A DNA stretch of 64,000 bases from Apoderus coryli (taxonomy: Eukaryota > Arthropoda > Insecta > Coleoptera > Attelabidae), in the NCBI GenBank assembly GCA_911728435.2, contig OU452211.1, forward strand, positions 11,824,428 through 11,888,427, read 5' to 3'. The notes under the pieces are model-generated. The model saw nothing but the letters and a program-made list of their open reading frames with translations. It was not told the origin of the DNA and made no database searches. The translations under genes were made by a program, and so were the position numbers. How positions within the stretch are numbered: position 1 is the first letter of the stretch; each line of letters begins with the position of its first letter. Positions 35,901 through 42,690 of the stretch are shown here, in pieces.

Positions 35901-38900
35901 TCCATAGAGTTATGAAAAATAACTCTCTACATACTTTCAAATACTATACTAGTTGATTGATCAATAATAAATATAAAATCTGATACTTTCACTGATGTCA
36001 GTGTTGATTTATAATAAGATATTTTTGAATTTATATTGTTCTGACGAACTAAATGGATTAGTGAAAATTATAATAAATAAAAGCAACTTTCAGCACTATT
36101 TTTATAGAGAAAAAACTATCCTACCTTATAAGCGTCCTTTATATTTATCAACTTCTTATTTTTAGCCACTGTACCAGCAATTCCAACACCAAAGGGTATA
36201 CGAATCTCTTCAGATTTAGCCAGTTTTATAGCTTCTTCTAATGTTGTATCGTGTCTAACATCAAACAGCTTTGCTACCAAATATCTAAACACAATGGAAT
36301 TAGTATATTTCGCCAAAAATTTCGTAGAAAGGAACACATACATACAGACGATATCAAATTAAAGTTAGTACACCCCTGCAAATAGCGAGACCTATAATTT
36401 CTACAGACAGACGTTGAAAATGAGCATAGCTTCTTAGAAAAAGTGACCAACATCACATTATCTCTTCGCTCAAAGCTTTAGGAGCAGGGGGAACAACAAT
36501 TGTAGTGTTTAGTTTTCAGTTCGTAGATATCTTTGACAGGCCAAGGTTCACTGTCTTTTATTTTAGAGGCAAAGAGACATTTTGTAAGCTGTATTATAAC
36601 TGTATTATCAGATTGCAGAATAACTTTTAAAATTCGGTTTTATCCCACCTCTGACGGCATCGGCTGCGAGATATAGTTGTTGTAGCTGAAAATTAGCTAC
36701 TTTTCGTGTAATAATCACGACGTCACCTTCAGAGACAAAGGCAGTGAATAGGACACGATATTAAACAAAAGTATATATAGTCGCAACATGATATTTACTA
36801 ATAGTCTGCATGATCTGTACTTCATGTAATAACCCCTTGATTCTTTATATGAAAGGGAAGATGACAATCATATTGAAGATATTATATTAGAAATAACGTA
36901 AAATGTAAATTATATCTTACCTTTCTTCAGGTGGTCCTCTGGCCAGAAAAAGTGAGCCTCTATCCGCATGAGTTAGTATTGAGACATTTTTTAATATCTT
37001 ATGGCATAACACGTCAATGTTGAGTTCATTGGCAACGTCGCGTATGAGTTCCATAAACAATTCTGACTCATCCATTGAGTCAAAATTTTGATGAGTGGGA
37101 CGGACATTTTGTAGATTCTAACAAAAAGATAACATAATCTACCTAATATAATGTATGAGTAGAACCTTTGGCGTAGAACACTAAACTGACAATCGTTTTA
37201 CCACTTCACCAAAACACTTCTTTTAAATCTCGACGCGCGTTTCGCTAACAATGTTAGCATCCTCAGGAGAGAATTAAAACTTAACTACTACTAAATATAT
37301 TACAGCTTATATACTATTCACCTACCACAGATACGCGCTCTGATTGGTCGCCGCGCAACCAATGAGAGGGCGGTACATACGTCAACATATATTAATTACT
37401 TACATACTAAAGAATACAAAATACTATTAGGGATTGGACCCTTATCTTTGTTTAGTGCTTTTGAATTATTCTTAATAATTTCCAAACTTTCATAAGCGTC
37501 CAAATATTTCCAATTGCTAACAGATTTCAACAATCTTAAGTTACTACAATCTACTCTATGATTATTTTCAAACATATGTTCTGCTACACTAGACTTATCT
37601 AACCTACCATATCTTAAATGAGCAATATGCTCCTTAAATCTAACATTAAGTTTTCTTTTGGTTTGTCCTATATAAACTTTGTCACAATCCTTACAACTGA
37701 TTTCATAAATGCCAGATTTTTCCGTCATCTCTACTTTATCTTTTGGATTGCCCAACAGATTGCCTAGACGTGTACTAGATTGAAAAACAGTTTTAAAGCC
37801 AATGTCACTAAAAATCTTATTTAAACCGCGTGTAAATTTTGGAAGATAAGGGATCGAAATAAATTTAGAACTATCTTGACTTTCTCGGAAAGTTGTGGCA
37901 TTATGAAGTGCATTTTTAAACTCATACTTACTGCACATACTGCACTTCATAATGCCACAACTTTCCGAGAAAGTCAAGATAGTTCTAAATTTATTTCGAT
38001 CCCTTATCTTCCAAAATTTACACGCGGTTTAAATAAGATTTTTAGTGACATTGGCTTTAAAACTGTTTTTCAATCTAGTACACGTCTAGGCAATCTGTTG
38101 GGCAATCCAAAAGATAAAGTAGAGATGACGGAAAAATCTGGCATTTATGAAATCAGTTGTAAGGATTGTGACAAAGTTTATATAGGACAAACCAAAAGAA
38201 AACTTAATGTTAGATTTAAGGAGCATATTGCTCATTTAAGATATGGTAGGTTAGATAAGTCTAGTGTAGCAGAACATATGTTTGAAAATAATCATAGAGT
38301 AGATTGTAGTAACTTAAGATTGTTGAAATCTGTTAGCAATTGGAAATATTTGGACGCTTATGAAAGTTTGGAAATTATTAAGAATAATTCAAAAGCACTA
38401 AACAAAGATAAGGGTCCAATCCCTAATAGTATTTTGTATTCTTTAGTATGTAAGTAATTAATATATGTTGACGTATGTACCGCCCTCTCATTGGTTGCGC
38501 GGCGACCAATCAGAGCGCGTATCTGTGGTATGTGAATAGTATATAAGCTGTAATATATTTAGTAGTAGTTAAGTTTTAATTCTCTCCTGAGGATGCTAAC
38601 ATTGTTAGCGAAACGCGCGTCGAGATTTAAAAGAAGTGTTTTGGTGAAGTGGTAAAACGATTGTCAGTTTAATAATCTACCTATTGTGTTAGACAGAACT
38701 TCTTTTAAAGTATGGTTTTGGTGAGATTTCTAAAGATTGCATTGACATCAATGATCAAAAAATATTGAATGTTACAAGAGGAATTCTTGTTCAAACCTGT
38801 AGAAGAATCAGGCAAAGTATTTATTTATTTTAAAATTCACATCGATTTCTTGCATAATTGGCAAACATTATTGTCGGAACATCCACGTATTTCAATCAAA

Positions 38901-41900
38901 GTGCTGCTACTTGAGGTGAATTGTAGTCTGGATGAATAATTACACAAAAGGGTTAGACAAACCGCTAGCATTGACGGTTTTCCAGGACTTTTTTCGTGTC
39001 ATTTTCAATTTTCAGGACAAATATTGATCACCATGATCTTGCAATTTGAGAAATTAACTCGAAGCACAGATATGCGCGAAACTTAAGTCTTTTGCTTATT
39101 AATTTCAGGAAGTTTTAAATAAAAATAATTTTTTTGATCATTCAAATCAAGAAATATGTTGTGTTAAATCATTCAATAGATCAATGCATTATACAACGCT
39201 TTGGGAATTGCTTAACTACATGCTAATATTAACCTGTTTGTGATTTGCTGGTGAAGCTGCCCACCAAAGTTGAAACAAATCAGTAGGAATTGAAGTTCGT
39301 TTATTGATCGACGTACAAGTTATAACTTCGTTATCAGGCAGTTCCTGTCGACAAGCTTTCGTTATTCGATCTTTTAATTCGTTTGAAGCGTGCTGACGAA
39401 GCCATGCTTCGACGTGAGCTGCATTCGATTCCAACCATGATCTGATAACAAATAGGACAGGAAACATTATGCAGAACTATATCTCCACTCTGCATTTTTG
39501 TTCTTATGATTTTTCATCAAGAGGTTTTAACGCAAATTCGCCTTTAGATGAATAACAATTAAATCGTTTTGAAAAAGTTTCACCTGTAAAGTTTTCTATG
39601 TATGTGTGTATGAAAAGAAAGTAGAAATAATGACAGGAAATACTCATCATTGTTAGAAGCGCCAGTATAAAGGAAGCAAGTACTTTATTTCAAGGAGGTA
39701 AATCGATATACCTATTCTTTATTCTATGAAGGATTGAGGGCTATAAATAGATAAATCTAAGAGAAACACGGGCATAAAAATCGCTTTGAGAAAGTGCAGG
39801 ATTATAGAAAAAGATATATGGGATCACAATATCTTAGATATTACTAAATCGAAAGCTGAAATATTAAGTACGGCTGGTTTTATAAGTTCTTAAATAATAC
39901 GCTCACAATTTAATTATCAGATAAATGTTTTGGTCCCAAATTGGAGCTAAAAATATAGTTTTGCATAAGTAGATTCTTCAATTAAGTCGATCCAAAATTT
40001 AGATATCACCTTGACTTGCTATTGGCAGTTATCTAAGGATAAGGAATATAGAAAGACATGCTCTAACTATCTAAATGACACCGAAAAACATTAAGGGAGG
40101 ATTGTGTGATAAAAATTATAATAATAATAATAATAATAATAGCATTTATTTCCTACAGGTCATACCCATTTACAGGAAAATCTAAAGCACACAACACAAA
40201 ATAACACTTTATATATAAATAAAAATAAAAGAAACAAGATTGATATAAAGTAAATAATAAACACAGTATAGGTAATAACAAATAATAAAATAATAATGAT
40301 AAATAATAAAACAATAATAATGAATAATAAAATAATAATAAATAATAAAACTTACTTACAATTGCAGACTAAAAAGATGTTACCATGTTATAGAGCAATT
40401 CATCCCCTGAGAACCCTCGATCATCACCCATTAAGAAGGCTATTGGTGATTTCAGACAGAGACGTAAAGTTAATGTCCAGGTGACCACAATGCCGATTAA
40501 AGGAATCACACATGAAGTATATCGGACTTTGCGACAATACATTGGTCCTGGATGGACCGATGGTGAACGGGGCAACATGTCTGGCTTCTAGGCGGGGCAC
40601 ACGAAATCTTATCCCCTGTAAAAGATCTGGACAGTCCACTGCACCGTGTAATATCTTATACAAGATCTTAATTCCGCATAAAATTCTTCGCAACTCGAGG
40701 GAGGGAGTCTCAAAGCGCAGAAGCATGGCGGCGTGGTCACTTGCTCTCGGTGGATAAACATTATCCGCTCTGAAAACCAGATACTTGAGAAAGCGTCTCT
40801 GGACTGATTCCAGAGATCTGATATGGACTCCATATATGGGGCTCCACACAACGGAACCAATTTCCAACTTTGTCCTAACGAATGCATAATATAGCACCTT
40901 CATTGTGAAAATATCATTAAACTGACGACAATTTCGAATAATGCAACCCAGTACACGATTAGCACCAGAAACAACGCTCAAAATTATGGTAGGTCTTTGT
41001 TTTATTTTTGCAAATGTAAAACTCCAAAGGCAGTTTCCCAAAATTAGATATACTGTGATAAGAGGAGTTCCTAGAATTGTTCTTGACATATACCAGGCTC
41101 TCTAAAATAAACAAAGATGTAAGAGTTAACATTTGATTGTCAATAAAAGCTGTATACTTGAGACGCTCTAGTACTGTAACTGCTTTTCTTTCGAGCATTA
41201 GTTGCGTGGCCATGTGACATCGAATCAAGGCGAAGAAAGGTCATGCTTTTAGAGACAATCTCCGTGTGAACATTCCACCATGCCTAGAAGCGAAGAAAAG
41301 GGTGACCTTGGTTTTGATTTCCGAGCATGCTTCACTTACTACGAGAGAGACAATCAGAAAAGCTGCAGCTTTGTCAATGACTTAGAAAATTCTTGTAAAA
41401 GTATCTAAAACCAGTTTTCAAATAGAAAGAGATGCAATGCCAAGTGAAAATTGATTTGCCCAAATTTCCTAAGCACCTTATGATTTAAAATTTTATGTAC
41501 TAGTATTGTGTGTTTCGAACTCAAGGTTGAGGTTCCCTATGAGATGTTTTATAATTTTGTTTTCACTTTTGGAAACAACCTCGTATTATTACTAAATGCA
41601 TTTAAAAAAATTGGTTTAATAGAGTATAACCAACCGTATAAAAATTAGTTCACATTGGCGTTCGAAAAGGGTAAAATAACATATTTCCTAAACATAGCAG
41701 AAATATTGACTAGTTATTTATACCTTCGATAGAATATAACCCATGAAATGTATCATAAAAAAGTAGCTTACATAGGCGTTCGTAAATAGTGGAAAAGTGG
41801 TCAAAATAAAAAAATATTTCCTATAAAAACTTATTCGAAATATGAAAGAATTTTTCACAGTTGTGACAGAATATAACCAAAAAAATGTCACATAGAAAGA

Positions 41901-42690
41901 ATTTGTTCACACAAGCGTTCACAACTAGTGTAAAAAGGGGTCATAAATAGTAAAAAAAGGGTCAAAAAAAGTGTACTATAAAAATTATACCTATATTTAG
42001 CCTTTTAAGTAGATGAATTCATGCTAAAAATACACGAGAAAAAATTATGTACCATATGCGTCCGTGAAAAGTCTAAAAAAGGGTCAAAAAAATCTGTATC
42101 CACGATAAATCAAAACTCACATAACAAATTTGATACAAAAATACTACAGGATATTTCTAGGTGCTGATTAACTTTTGGAAATCATTGAGCGTAGGCAAGA
42201 GGTTTAAAAAAGGGTTCAAAAACTTATAGTTCTTAAACTTATCAGAAATATTAAATACTTTTTCATTAATTTAATAGAATATAACCTAGAACATTTAAGA
42301 TAAAAAACTAGATCACATTGGCGTTCGAAAAGAGGGCAAACAGGGGTTTTAAAATCTTAAAAAAATAAAATAAAAATTAAAAAAAAAATACTTTATTCGA
42401 AATATTAAATAATTTAAATAAAAAATAGCTGATGAATCATTTGGAAATATAGCTTGTAGCCAAGGGTCTTATGAGGAATGTAAATAACAAAAAGGTCACA
42501 GAAATGTTACTTTTACACTTAAATATGGAGAGTTATTCGTACCTCGAGGGCAACAATTTATTTACCTTAAATATATTAAGAGCTGTGGATAAATAATAAT
42601 GAAACATGATTTATTAAAATTATAAAAATTATTTACTAACCCGACCGTGGCCAAATCGTCTGTCCCGGCCTGTGGCGGCGGTGTAGACAT
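14862..42690 (-). CDS. Pde11: Dual-specificity cAMP/cGMP phosphodiesterase PDE11, 17 coding exons
   Basis: Coding exons from 5' to 3' on the minus strand: 42641-42690, 39234-39441, 36921-37117, 36125-36284, 24331-24582, 24026-24169, 22580-22761, 22270-22457, 21230-21378, 20766-20869, 19278-19383, 18925-19049, 16043-16241, 15804-15957, 15547-15692, 15036-15270, 14862-14977. All junctions are GT/AG, phases agree, and the total of 2715 bp gives 904 residues (human PDE11A4 is about 933). Domain order: N-terminal helix, GAF-A (about 105-270), GAF-B (about 290-505), linker, HD-type catalytic domain (about 590-860), CaaX end. The catalytic signatures YHNWRHA (598-604) and [10 protein letters not shown] (639-648), metal Asp 750 and purine-binding Gln 803 are all present. 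It hydrolyses cAMP and cGMP in the cytosol or at membranes, and the GAF domains are the regulatory units. Introns of 58 bp to over 11 kb carry many transposons but no coding exon is broken. Exon 1 is the least certain part. Confidence 0.92.
15036..19383 (-). CDS. Pde11: Pde11 catalytic-domain exons
   Basis: Exons 19278-19383, 18925-19049, 16043-16241, 15804-15957, 15547-15692 and 15036-15270 encode the HD phosphodiesterase domain. Visible landmarks in order: [20 protein letters not shown] (metal-binding His pair), [106 protein letters not shown] (invariant Gln) and [10 protein letters not shown]. Every key metal and nucleotide residue expected in the family is present. The intron 16242-18924 hosts a Transib-like element. 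Confidence 0.92.
16415..16475 (+). mobile_element. Tiny reverse transcriptase fragment in a Pde11 intron
   Basis: The plus strand reads [14 protein letters not shown], the GVPQGS box of non-LTR reverse transcriptases, then loses frame. Nothing else of the element can be recognised. Confidence 0.5.
16621..18756. mobile_element. Transib-like DNA transposon with RSS-like ends
   Basis: The ends are inverted copies starting CACAGTGGGGTATTTG (16621) and finishing CAAATACCCCACTGTG (18756); about 25 of the first 27 bases agree. The flanks carry a perfect 5-bp duplication CGCCG (16616-16620 and 18757-18761). A CAC(A/T)(A/G)TG end with a GC-rich 5-bp target is the mark of Transib, the transposon group from which the RAG1 core is thought to derive. 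Inside, the minus strand 17352-17833 holds a decayed frame with in-frame stops, including [20 protein letters not shown] and [13 protein letters not shown], which may be the N-terminal part of the transposase. No DDE core is visible, so it is a non-autonomous or internally deleted copy. It lies in a Pde11 intron. Confidence 0.65.
17020..17175. repeat. 60-bp tandem duplication and adjoining hairpin inside the Transib-like element
   Basis: TTAAAATATATATACAGTGT with GGCACAAGA occurs at about 17020-17049 and again at 17080-17109. Just after it, CACAGATCTAGAA and TTCTAGATCTGTG (17130-17169) form an inverted pair with a short loop. Confidence 0.6.
19384..20765. other. Pde11 intron with a dispersed repeat
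   Basis: AT-rich intron. The stretch 20470-20605 (TTTGGCACATCATTGTACTC to ACAGAAATCAAAACTG) is a diverged copy of 5045-5185. An ACAGGGTGTCC motif near 20386 resembles a Tc1/mariner-type end but has no partner that I could find. No coding remnant. Confidence 0.5.
20766..24169 (-). CDS. Pde11: Pde11 GAF-B and linker exons
   Basis: Exons 24026-24169, 22580-22761, 22270-22457, 21230-21378 and 20766-20869. The GAF-B signature runs from [14 protein letters not shown] through [29 protein letters not shown], to [20 protein letters not shown] (the NKFDE-type motif) and [18 protein letters not shown]. In this family GAF-B takes part in dimerisation and regulation. The last exon is the linker into the catalytic domain. 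Confidence 0.9.
21577..21647 (+). repeat. tRNA-like SINE head in a Pde11 intron
   Basis: TATCAGTGGTAGAGTGTTGG matches a pol III A box (TRGYNNARNNGG style) and GGGTTCGAATACC, 42 bp on, matches a B box with one extra base. The spacing fits a tRNA, but the acceptor stem does not close cleanly and an A/T-rich tail follows, so a tRNA-derived SINE or a tRNA pseudogene is more likely than a working tRNA. Confidence 0.45.
21798..22022. repeat. Two diverged tandem copies next to the tRNA-like head
   Basis: The order GTGTTAC ... TTTTATGACTAATT ... AGGG(G)T(C/G)AATCTACCC ... TTATAT occurs twice, about 140 bp apart. Each copy holds the short inverted pair GGGT...ACCC. It probably belongs to the same SINE-like unit. 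Confidence 0.4.
24331..37117 (-). CDS. Pde11: Pde11 GAF-A exons, split by an 11.5-kb transposon-filled intron
   Basis: Exons 36921-37117 ([20 protein letters not shown], then [11 protein letters not shown]), 36125-36284 ([20 protein letters not shown], then [14 protein letters not shown] and INIKDAYK) and 24331-24582 ([61 protein letters not shown]). GAF-A is the cyclic-nucleotide-binding regulatory domain in PDE11. The intron between the last two exons contains the BEL and errantivirus copies and a LINE tail; splice sites on both sides are intact. Confidence 0.9.
24689..25178 (+). repeat. BEL 5' LTR
   Basis: Starts TGTTCACTCCCCGTTG and ends CGCTCTCAATCA. It contains CCAATAAAAATTAAAAG near 24973, a possible polyadenylation/TATA region. 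I found no difference from the 3' copy by eye. Confidence 0.95.
25179..25200 (+). other. BEL primer-binding-site-like segment
   Basis: TTGGTCCTTCGAGCCGGATA directly follows the LTR terminal CA. Its position is where reverse transcription would be primed. I do not assign the tRNA. Confidence 0.5.
25612..28884 (+). CDS. BEL/Pao polyprotein, first frame: gag, protease, reverse transcriptase
   Basis: 1090 codons from ATG 25612. A gag-like DUF1759 region (about residues 120-270, with [20 protein letters not shown]) is followed by zinc-knuckle cysteines (about 344-405, [13 protein letters not shown] and CTNCLGTKH). Next is an aspartic protease with [13 protein letters not shown] (about 483) where the usual D-S/T-G reads D-C-G. 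The reverse transcriptase has [11 protein letters not shown] and the catalytic box YVDD at 892-895. The frame ends soon after the first RNase H strand ([17 protein letters not shown]). The downstream frame takes over at 28871, so the stop is probably a one-base change rather than a natural end. Confidence 0.93.
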   Translation: MSASTANKIKQHIALRDSDVRELSEIKVRAEGARVNEAERSVFKVLFKRVAQIHDDFVKNHVSLIALIATVDNPDFDAPNYVRTQFMVDCAIVESIYIELFDRPAPENRVEDNTGSRNIKLPKIEIPKFSGDYKEYRKFIDIFNSLVHNNASLSNIEKFNHLINSLRGPPLALVQCTPMSDTNYTIAYDSLVKRYQSKRLSATAYFQEIDNTQKLLVNPGAGKLRHLVDVFVENVAALASLEFPVEQWDFILFYMLQKRLDVDTLTHFAMEHSDNLDSIPSFNTLVEFILKHCNALDSVEASTNQKQNKSEVSKFPNSFANKPFKSGRAASSSFFTNSNNLLCITCKGNHKIYECNVFQNKSPRDRYNVIKEARWCTNCLGTKHTSQNCRSKENCRYCKLRHHSLLHFSDQPRNNDANNSTQTDTSNSLTGTPENTAQTSANSFYIAPRTSMVAHNVNNVLLSTALVDIADSHGNFHKCRLVLDCGSQVNFITQKCAQRLGLPLVKYSLAINGVGPMTSTASRGCVTCSIKPSNKSKPMFTFDAHVLQNICSDLPSDQSCKKFASRLASLNLADPTFDVPSTIDLLIGAELFSDILLDGKLSYGPSQPHALNTVFGWIIMGKTRAEPSNVANSFFCSTDEINIDVTLKRFWEVEELPSVNNFLSPDDTLCEQIYASNVKRISSGRYTVSLPFRDVVPNFGNIRDVAVRRFLSLERKLLKNAELYKQYGDIIQEYLDNNHMQPVKYDSFDFKYFMPHHAILKSCSTTTSCRIVFDASARDRCFPSLNDALLVGPKLQNNINNILINFRFHKYVFTADIKAMYRQILVNPDHLQYQNIVWRFSPNEDLKDFQINRVVFGISSSPFLALRTLKQLAQDERLSYPEAAKLLETDVYVDDIVAGSNSISSALYLQNQLIELLSKGGFDLRKFSSNNEKLLSHLPQHLLHSESLSLDLEPEVTVKILGLKWDPNRDVFLYFVEPQNRECTKRILLSEHARIYDPLGFLTPLTLFAKIMIQHLWTLGLNWDESPPQYIVSRWEQYKIELPELEKLSLPRQFIPDNYNLCELHGFCDSSEKGYAAVVYLRFSLDNDIY
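28871..30814 (+). CDS. BEL/Pao polyprotein, second frame: RNase H remainder, integrase
   Basis: 647 codons in the +1 frame relative to the upstream frame, overlapping it by 14 bases. It continues with the RNase H segment ([31 protein letters not shown]), the integrase zinc-binding H-H-C-C (about 294-337), the integrase core with Asp 359 (VGVDFCGPC), Asp 425 ([11 protein letters not shown]) and Glu 467 ([11 protein letters not shown]), and a C-terminal DUF5641-type region ([16 protein letters not shown]). The methionine at 28871 is probably not a real start; the two frames were most likely one. Confidence 0.9.
   Translation: MIFIKLFLIIAKAKVTPLKKLTIPRIELCAAYLLSELLSYVVSLFQNKLNFNIYAWSDSAIVLNWIKSSPHRWQTFVGNRVAKIQENISPTRWFYVPTGSNPADCASRGLLPKELVNHHLWWEGPDFLHKTSDHWPSQNCPTSHDIEERKSLVFNTQVDLHMLDTLLNNYSSFNKIKFILSYILRFIHNIKSPHNKFRGVLSPFEIKTSIHILIKHTQDSEFYDIIQSLKTKKKIPKTFRKLCPFFDELGILRVGGRLNYGSELIFAQRHPAILPRKCRFTDLIIEHYHKKYCHTGSQALHNLLRQEYWILSPKRAINAIISKCLKCWKLNPTPFQPPMGNLPSTRISEIKPFSIVGVDFCGPCKITMAKYRGAKSIKAYICLFVCFATKSLHIELVSDLSTEAFLAALRRFIARRGRCSQIYSDHGTNFVGAKNYLSEIMEYASKSEQISWHLSLPTGSHFGGLWEAGVKSVKTHLMRVIGDQILTYEELNTVLVQIESTLNSRPLSAVSSDPNDLTALTPSHFLTLEPSQDLPDGDLTNLKLNSLSRWQLILRLHQSFWHRWRNEYLHTLQQRSKWTDSISPVEIGTLVVIKDDNLPPSKWILGRILSLHPGADQIYRVATVKTATSVYKRPLVKLCPLPNSDTV
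30841..31330 (+). repeat. BEL 3' LTR
   Basis: Same 490 bp as the 5' copy, followed by the target duplication GGCTG. The purine run GGCGGAA just before it (30834-30840) is the plus-strand priming site. Confidence 0.95.
31336..31400 (+). repeat. Degraded Penelope-like end interrupted by the BEL insertion
   Basis: GATGTTAGCG, GAGATTTAAAA, TTTTGGT and AAGTGGTAAAAC occur in the same order and spacing as in the outer ends of the 37-38 kb Penelope-like palindrome. The bases before the BEL (CATCAGAGGCTG at 24677-24688) fit the part just upstream of it, so the BEL landed inside this remnant. Confidence 0.55.
31449..31654 (-). repeat. Errantivirus 3' LTR
   Basis: Second copy of the 206-bp repeat, next to the target duplication TATG at 31445-31448. 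Confidence 0.9.
31675..32161 (-). pseudogene. C-terminal remnant of the errantivirus env gene
   Basis: From the deletion junction the minus strand stays open in one frame to the stop at 31675. It holds several N-glycosylation sites and a hydrophobic segment ([20 protein letters not shown]) followed by a short basic tail, the layout of an envelope membrane anchor. All N-terminal and fusion regions are absent, so no envelope could be made. Confidence 0.75.
32162..32809 (-). CDS. Errantivirus gag, truncated by the internal deletion
   Basis: Opens at ATG 32809 and reads about 215 codons. It shows the gag pattern of the 17.6/297 group, including [38 protein letters not shown] and [15 protein letters not shown]. 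It stops two codons after the deletion junction at about 32161-32172. The C-terminal part of Gag is missing. Confidence 0.85.
   Translation of the reverse strand: MSINNLIENLENLSLQTPSTDSAIYDQNLEVNIKDNLNEIIALDNSNSKMANTFKPEYLNCVPTFDGNANDLNRYLSTCQTLIDSFYDIANPNNFHNIYLLNSLIGKLSGHAKLVVNIQNVNTWNELKDTLRRNFADQRDETCLNRDLVMMRQAPNEKPSQFYDRILHILNLLCSFVDAHELSVAGKTLKRNLYNDLALKTFLSGLKEPLGTTIR
33135..33340 (-). repeat. Errantivirus 5' LTR
   Basis: 206 bp, matching 31449-31654. I saw no differences by eye. Confidence 0.9.
33345..34794. other. Pde11 intron stretch without recognisable elements
   Basis: Intronic, AT-rich. I see no coding remnant, no inverted ends and no tandem repeat that I can support. Confidence 0.35.
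34810..35201 (+). mobile_element. 5'-truncated LINE insertion with poly(A) and perfect target duplication
   Basis: The 15-bp duplication ATAGTGTCTTCAAAA occurs at 34795-34809 and 35202-35216. Between them is a 390-bp fragment that keeps the last ~98 codons of a non-LTR pol protein: [20 protein letters not shown] (end of an RNase H domain), then a Cys/His cluster [18 protein letters not shown], and a stop at 35104-35106. A poly(A) run ends it. RNase H plus this zinc cluster points to an I/R1/LOA-type clade. The exact duplication implies a fairly recent event. Confidence 0.88.
35217..36124. other. Pde11 intron stretch, nothing recognised
   Basis: AT-rich; no frame longer than chance and no repeat that I can name. 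Confidence 0.35.
37228..37270 (-). other. Hammerhead-like motif, left palindrome arm
   Basis: Minus-strand order: TCTC, CTGAGGA, T, hairpin GCTAAC-ATT-GTTAGC, GAAACGCGCGTC, GAGA. TCTC/GAGA form stem I, CTGAGGA and GAAA match the hammerhead core boxes, and ACG/CGT form a short stem III before the expected cleavage C. Confidence 0.5.
37396..37977 (-). CDS. GIY-YIG endonuclease end of a Penelope-like element, left arm
   Basis: 193 codons, of which about 170 lie in the left arm and the first ~23 are read from the centre and the other arm. Core motifs: [19 protein letters not shown] (GIY...YIG), [14 protein letters not shown] (catalytic Arg helix), [14 protein letters not shown] (His/Asn motif), then the [14 protein letters not shown] stretch. 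It matches the C-terminal domain of Penelope-like proteins, which are about 600-800 residues when complete. Truncated; no start of its own. Confidence 0.85.
   Translation of the reverse strand: MTFSESCGIMKCSMCSKYEFKNALHNATTFRESQDSSKFISIPYLPKFTRGLNKIFSDIGFKTVFQSSTRLGNLLGNPKDKVEMTEKSGIYEISCKDCDKVYIGQTKRKLNVRFKEHIAHLRYGRLDKSSVAEHMFENNHRVDCSNLRLLKSVSNWKYLDAYESLEIIKNNSKALNKDKGPIPNSILYSLVCK
37876..38457 (+). CDS. GIY-YIG endonuclease end of a Penelope-like element, right arm
   Basis: 193 codons on the plus strand. From [10 protein letters not shown] to the C-terminus it is residue-for-residue the same as the left-arm frame; only the part crossing the 28-bp centre differs. Same truncation. Transcription across both arms would give a long hairpin RNA. 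Confidence 0.85.
   Translation: MTFSESCGIMKCIFKLILTAHTALHNATTFRESQDSSKFISIPYLPKFTRGLNKIFSDIGFKTVFQSSTRLGNLLGNPKDKVEMTEKSGIYEISCKDCDKVYIGQTKRKLNVRFKEHIAHLRYGRLDKSSVAEHMFENNHRVDCSNLRLLKSVSNWKYLDAYESLEIIKNNSKALNKDKGPIPNSILYSLVCK
38583..38625 (+). other. Hammerhead-like motif, right palindrome arm
   Basis: Mirror copy of 37228-37270 with the same stems and core boxes. Ribozymes of this kind are known from Penelope-like terminal repeats. Activity is untested, and the extra T after CTGAGGA is unusual. Confidence 0.5.
39234..39441 (-). CDS. Pde11: Pde11 N-terminal exon
   Basis: Begins after GTTATCAG with one base of a split codon and ends CAG|GTTAAT in phase 0. It encodes [20 protein letters not shown] and a polar stretch ending ANHKQ. 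The pattern of a tryptophan/leucine helix followed by a second WL helix matches the N-terminus of PDE11A4-type proteins, which lies before GAF-A. Confidence 0.8.
40117..40990 (-). mobile_element. 3' end of a non-LTR retrotransposon in Pde11 intron 1
   Basis: The minus-strand frame from about 40990 to 40424 is the C-terminal domain of a Jockey-like reverse transcriptase: [74 protein letters not shown]. It ends with a stop, a ~280-bp 3' UTR and an (AAT)n tail (40117-40142 as seen on the plus strand). It is the same family style as the 49.7 and 53.7 kb copies. The palm domain is missing. Confidence 0.8.
40256..40352. repeat. AAT-rich low-complexity run
   Basis: Interrupted (AATAATA)n/(AATAAT)n with AAATAATAAAAC units inside the LINE 3' UTR. 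Probably expanded from the element's tail. Confidence 0.6.
41600..42400. repeat. Degenerate ~130-bp tandem repeat in Pde11 intron 1
   Basis: The landmarks ATAGAATATAACC, TTCACATTGGCGTTCG, GAAAAGGGTCAAAA and ATATTTCCTAAA recur in the same order. The GCGTTCG-type landmark falls at about 41659, 41776, 41925, 42058, 42189 and 42321, so spacing is 117-149 bp, mostly near 132. Copies are strongly diverged and no reading frame is kept. It ends about 240 bp from the first coding exon. Confidence 0.65.
42641..42690 (-). CDS. Pde11: Probable first coding exon of Pde11
   Basis: ATG at 42690 (context AAGA before it, A at -3) encodes [16 protein letters not shown] and two bases of a glycine codon, then a GGTCGG|GTTAGT donor at 42641. 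The next exon starts with the single base needed to finish that codon. An in-frame TGA lies six bases upstream, so translation cannot start earlier in this exon. The GC-rich setting fits a 5' exon. Alternative upstream first exons are possible, as fly Pde11 has several; a transcript is needed to be sure. Confidence 0.6.

Larger units (their letters stand above)
37182..38671. mobile_element. Palindrome of two Penelope-like element ends (731-bp arms)
   Basis: Arm 37182-37912 and arm 37941-38671 are inverted copies around a 28-bp spacer centred at 37926.5. I noticed only one difference (TAGGTG against TATGTG in element orientation). Each arm contains the GIY-YIG endonuclease end of a Penelope-like polyprotein, an untranslated region with a CCAAT-rich GC-rich block, a hammerhead-like motif and the same outer terminus GATTGTCAGTTTA. 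The reverse transcriptase is missing from both. It sits in Pde11 intron 2. Confidence 0.88.

Noticed and set aside
41600..42400. CRISPR-like or regularly spaced repeat array
   Set aside because: Units are about 130 bp, highly diverged and lack exact short repeats with unique spacers; the genome is an insect's.
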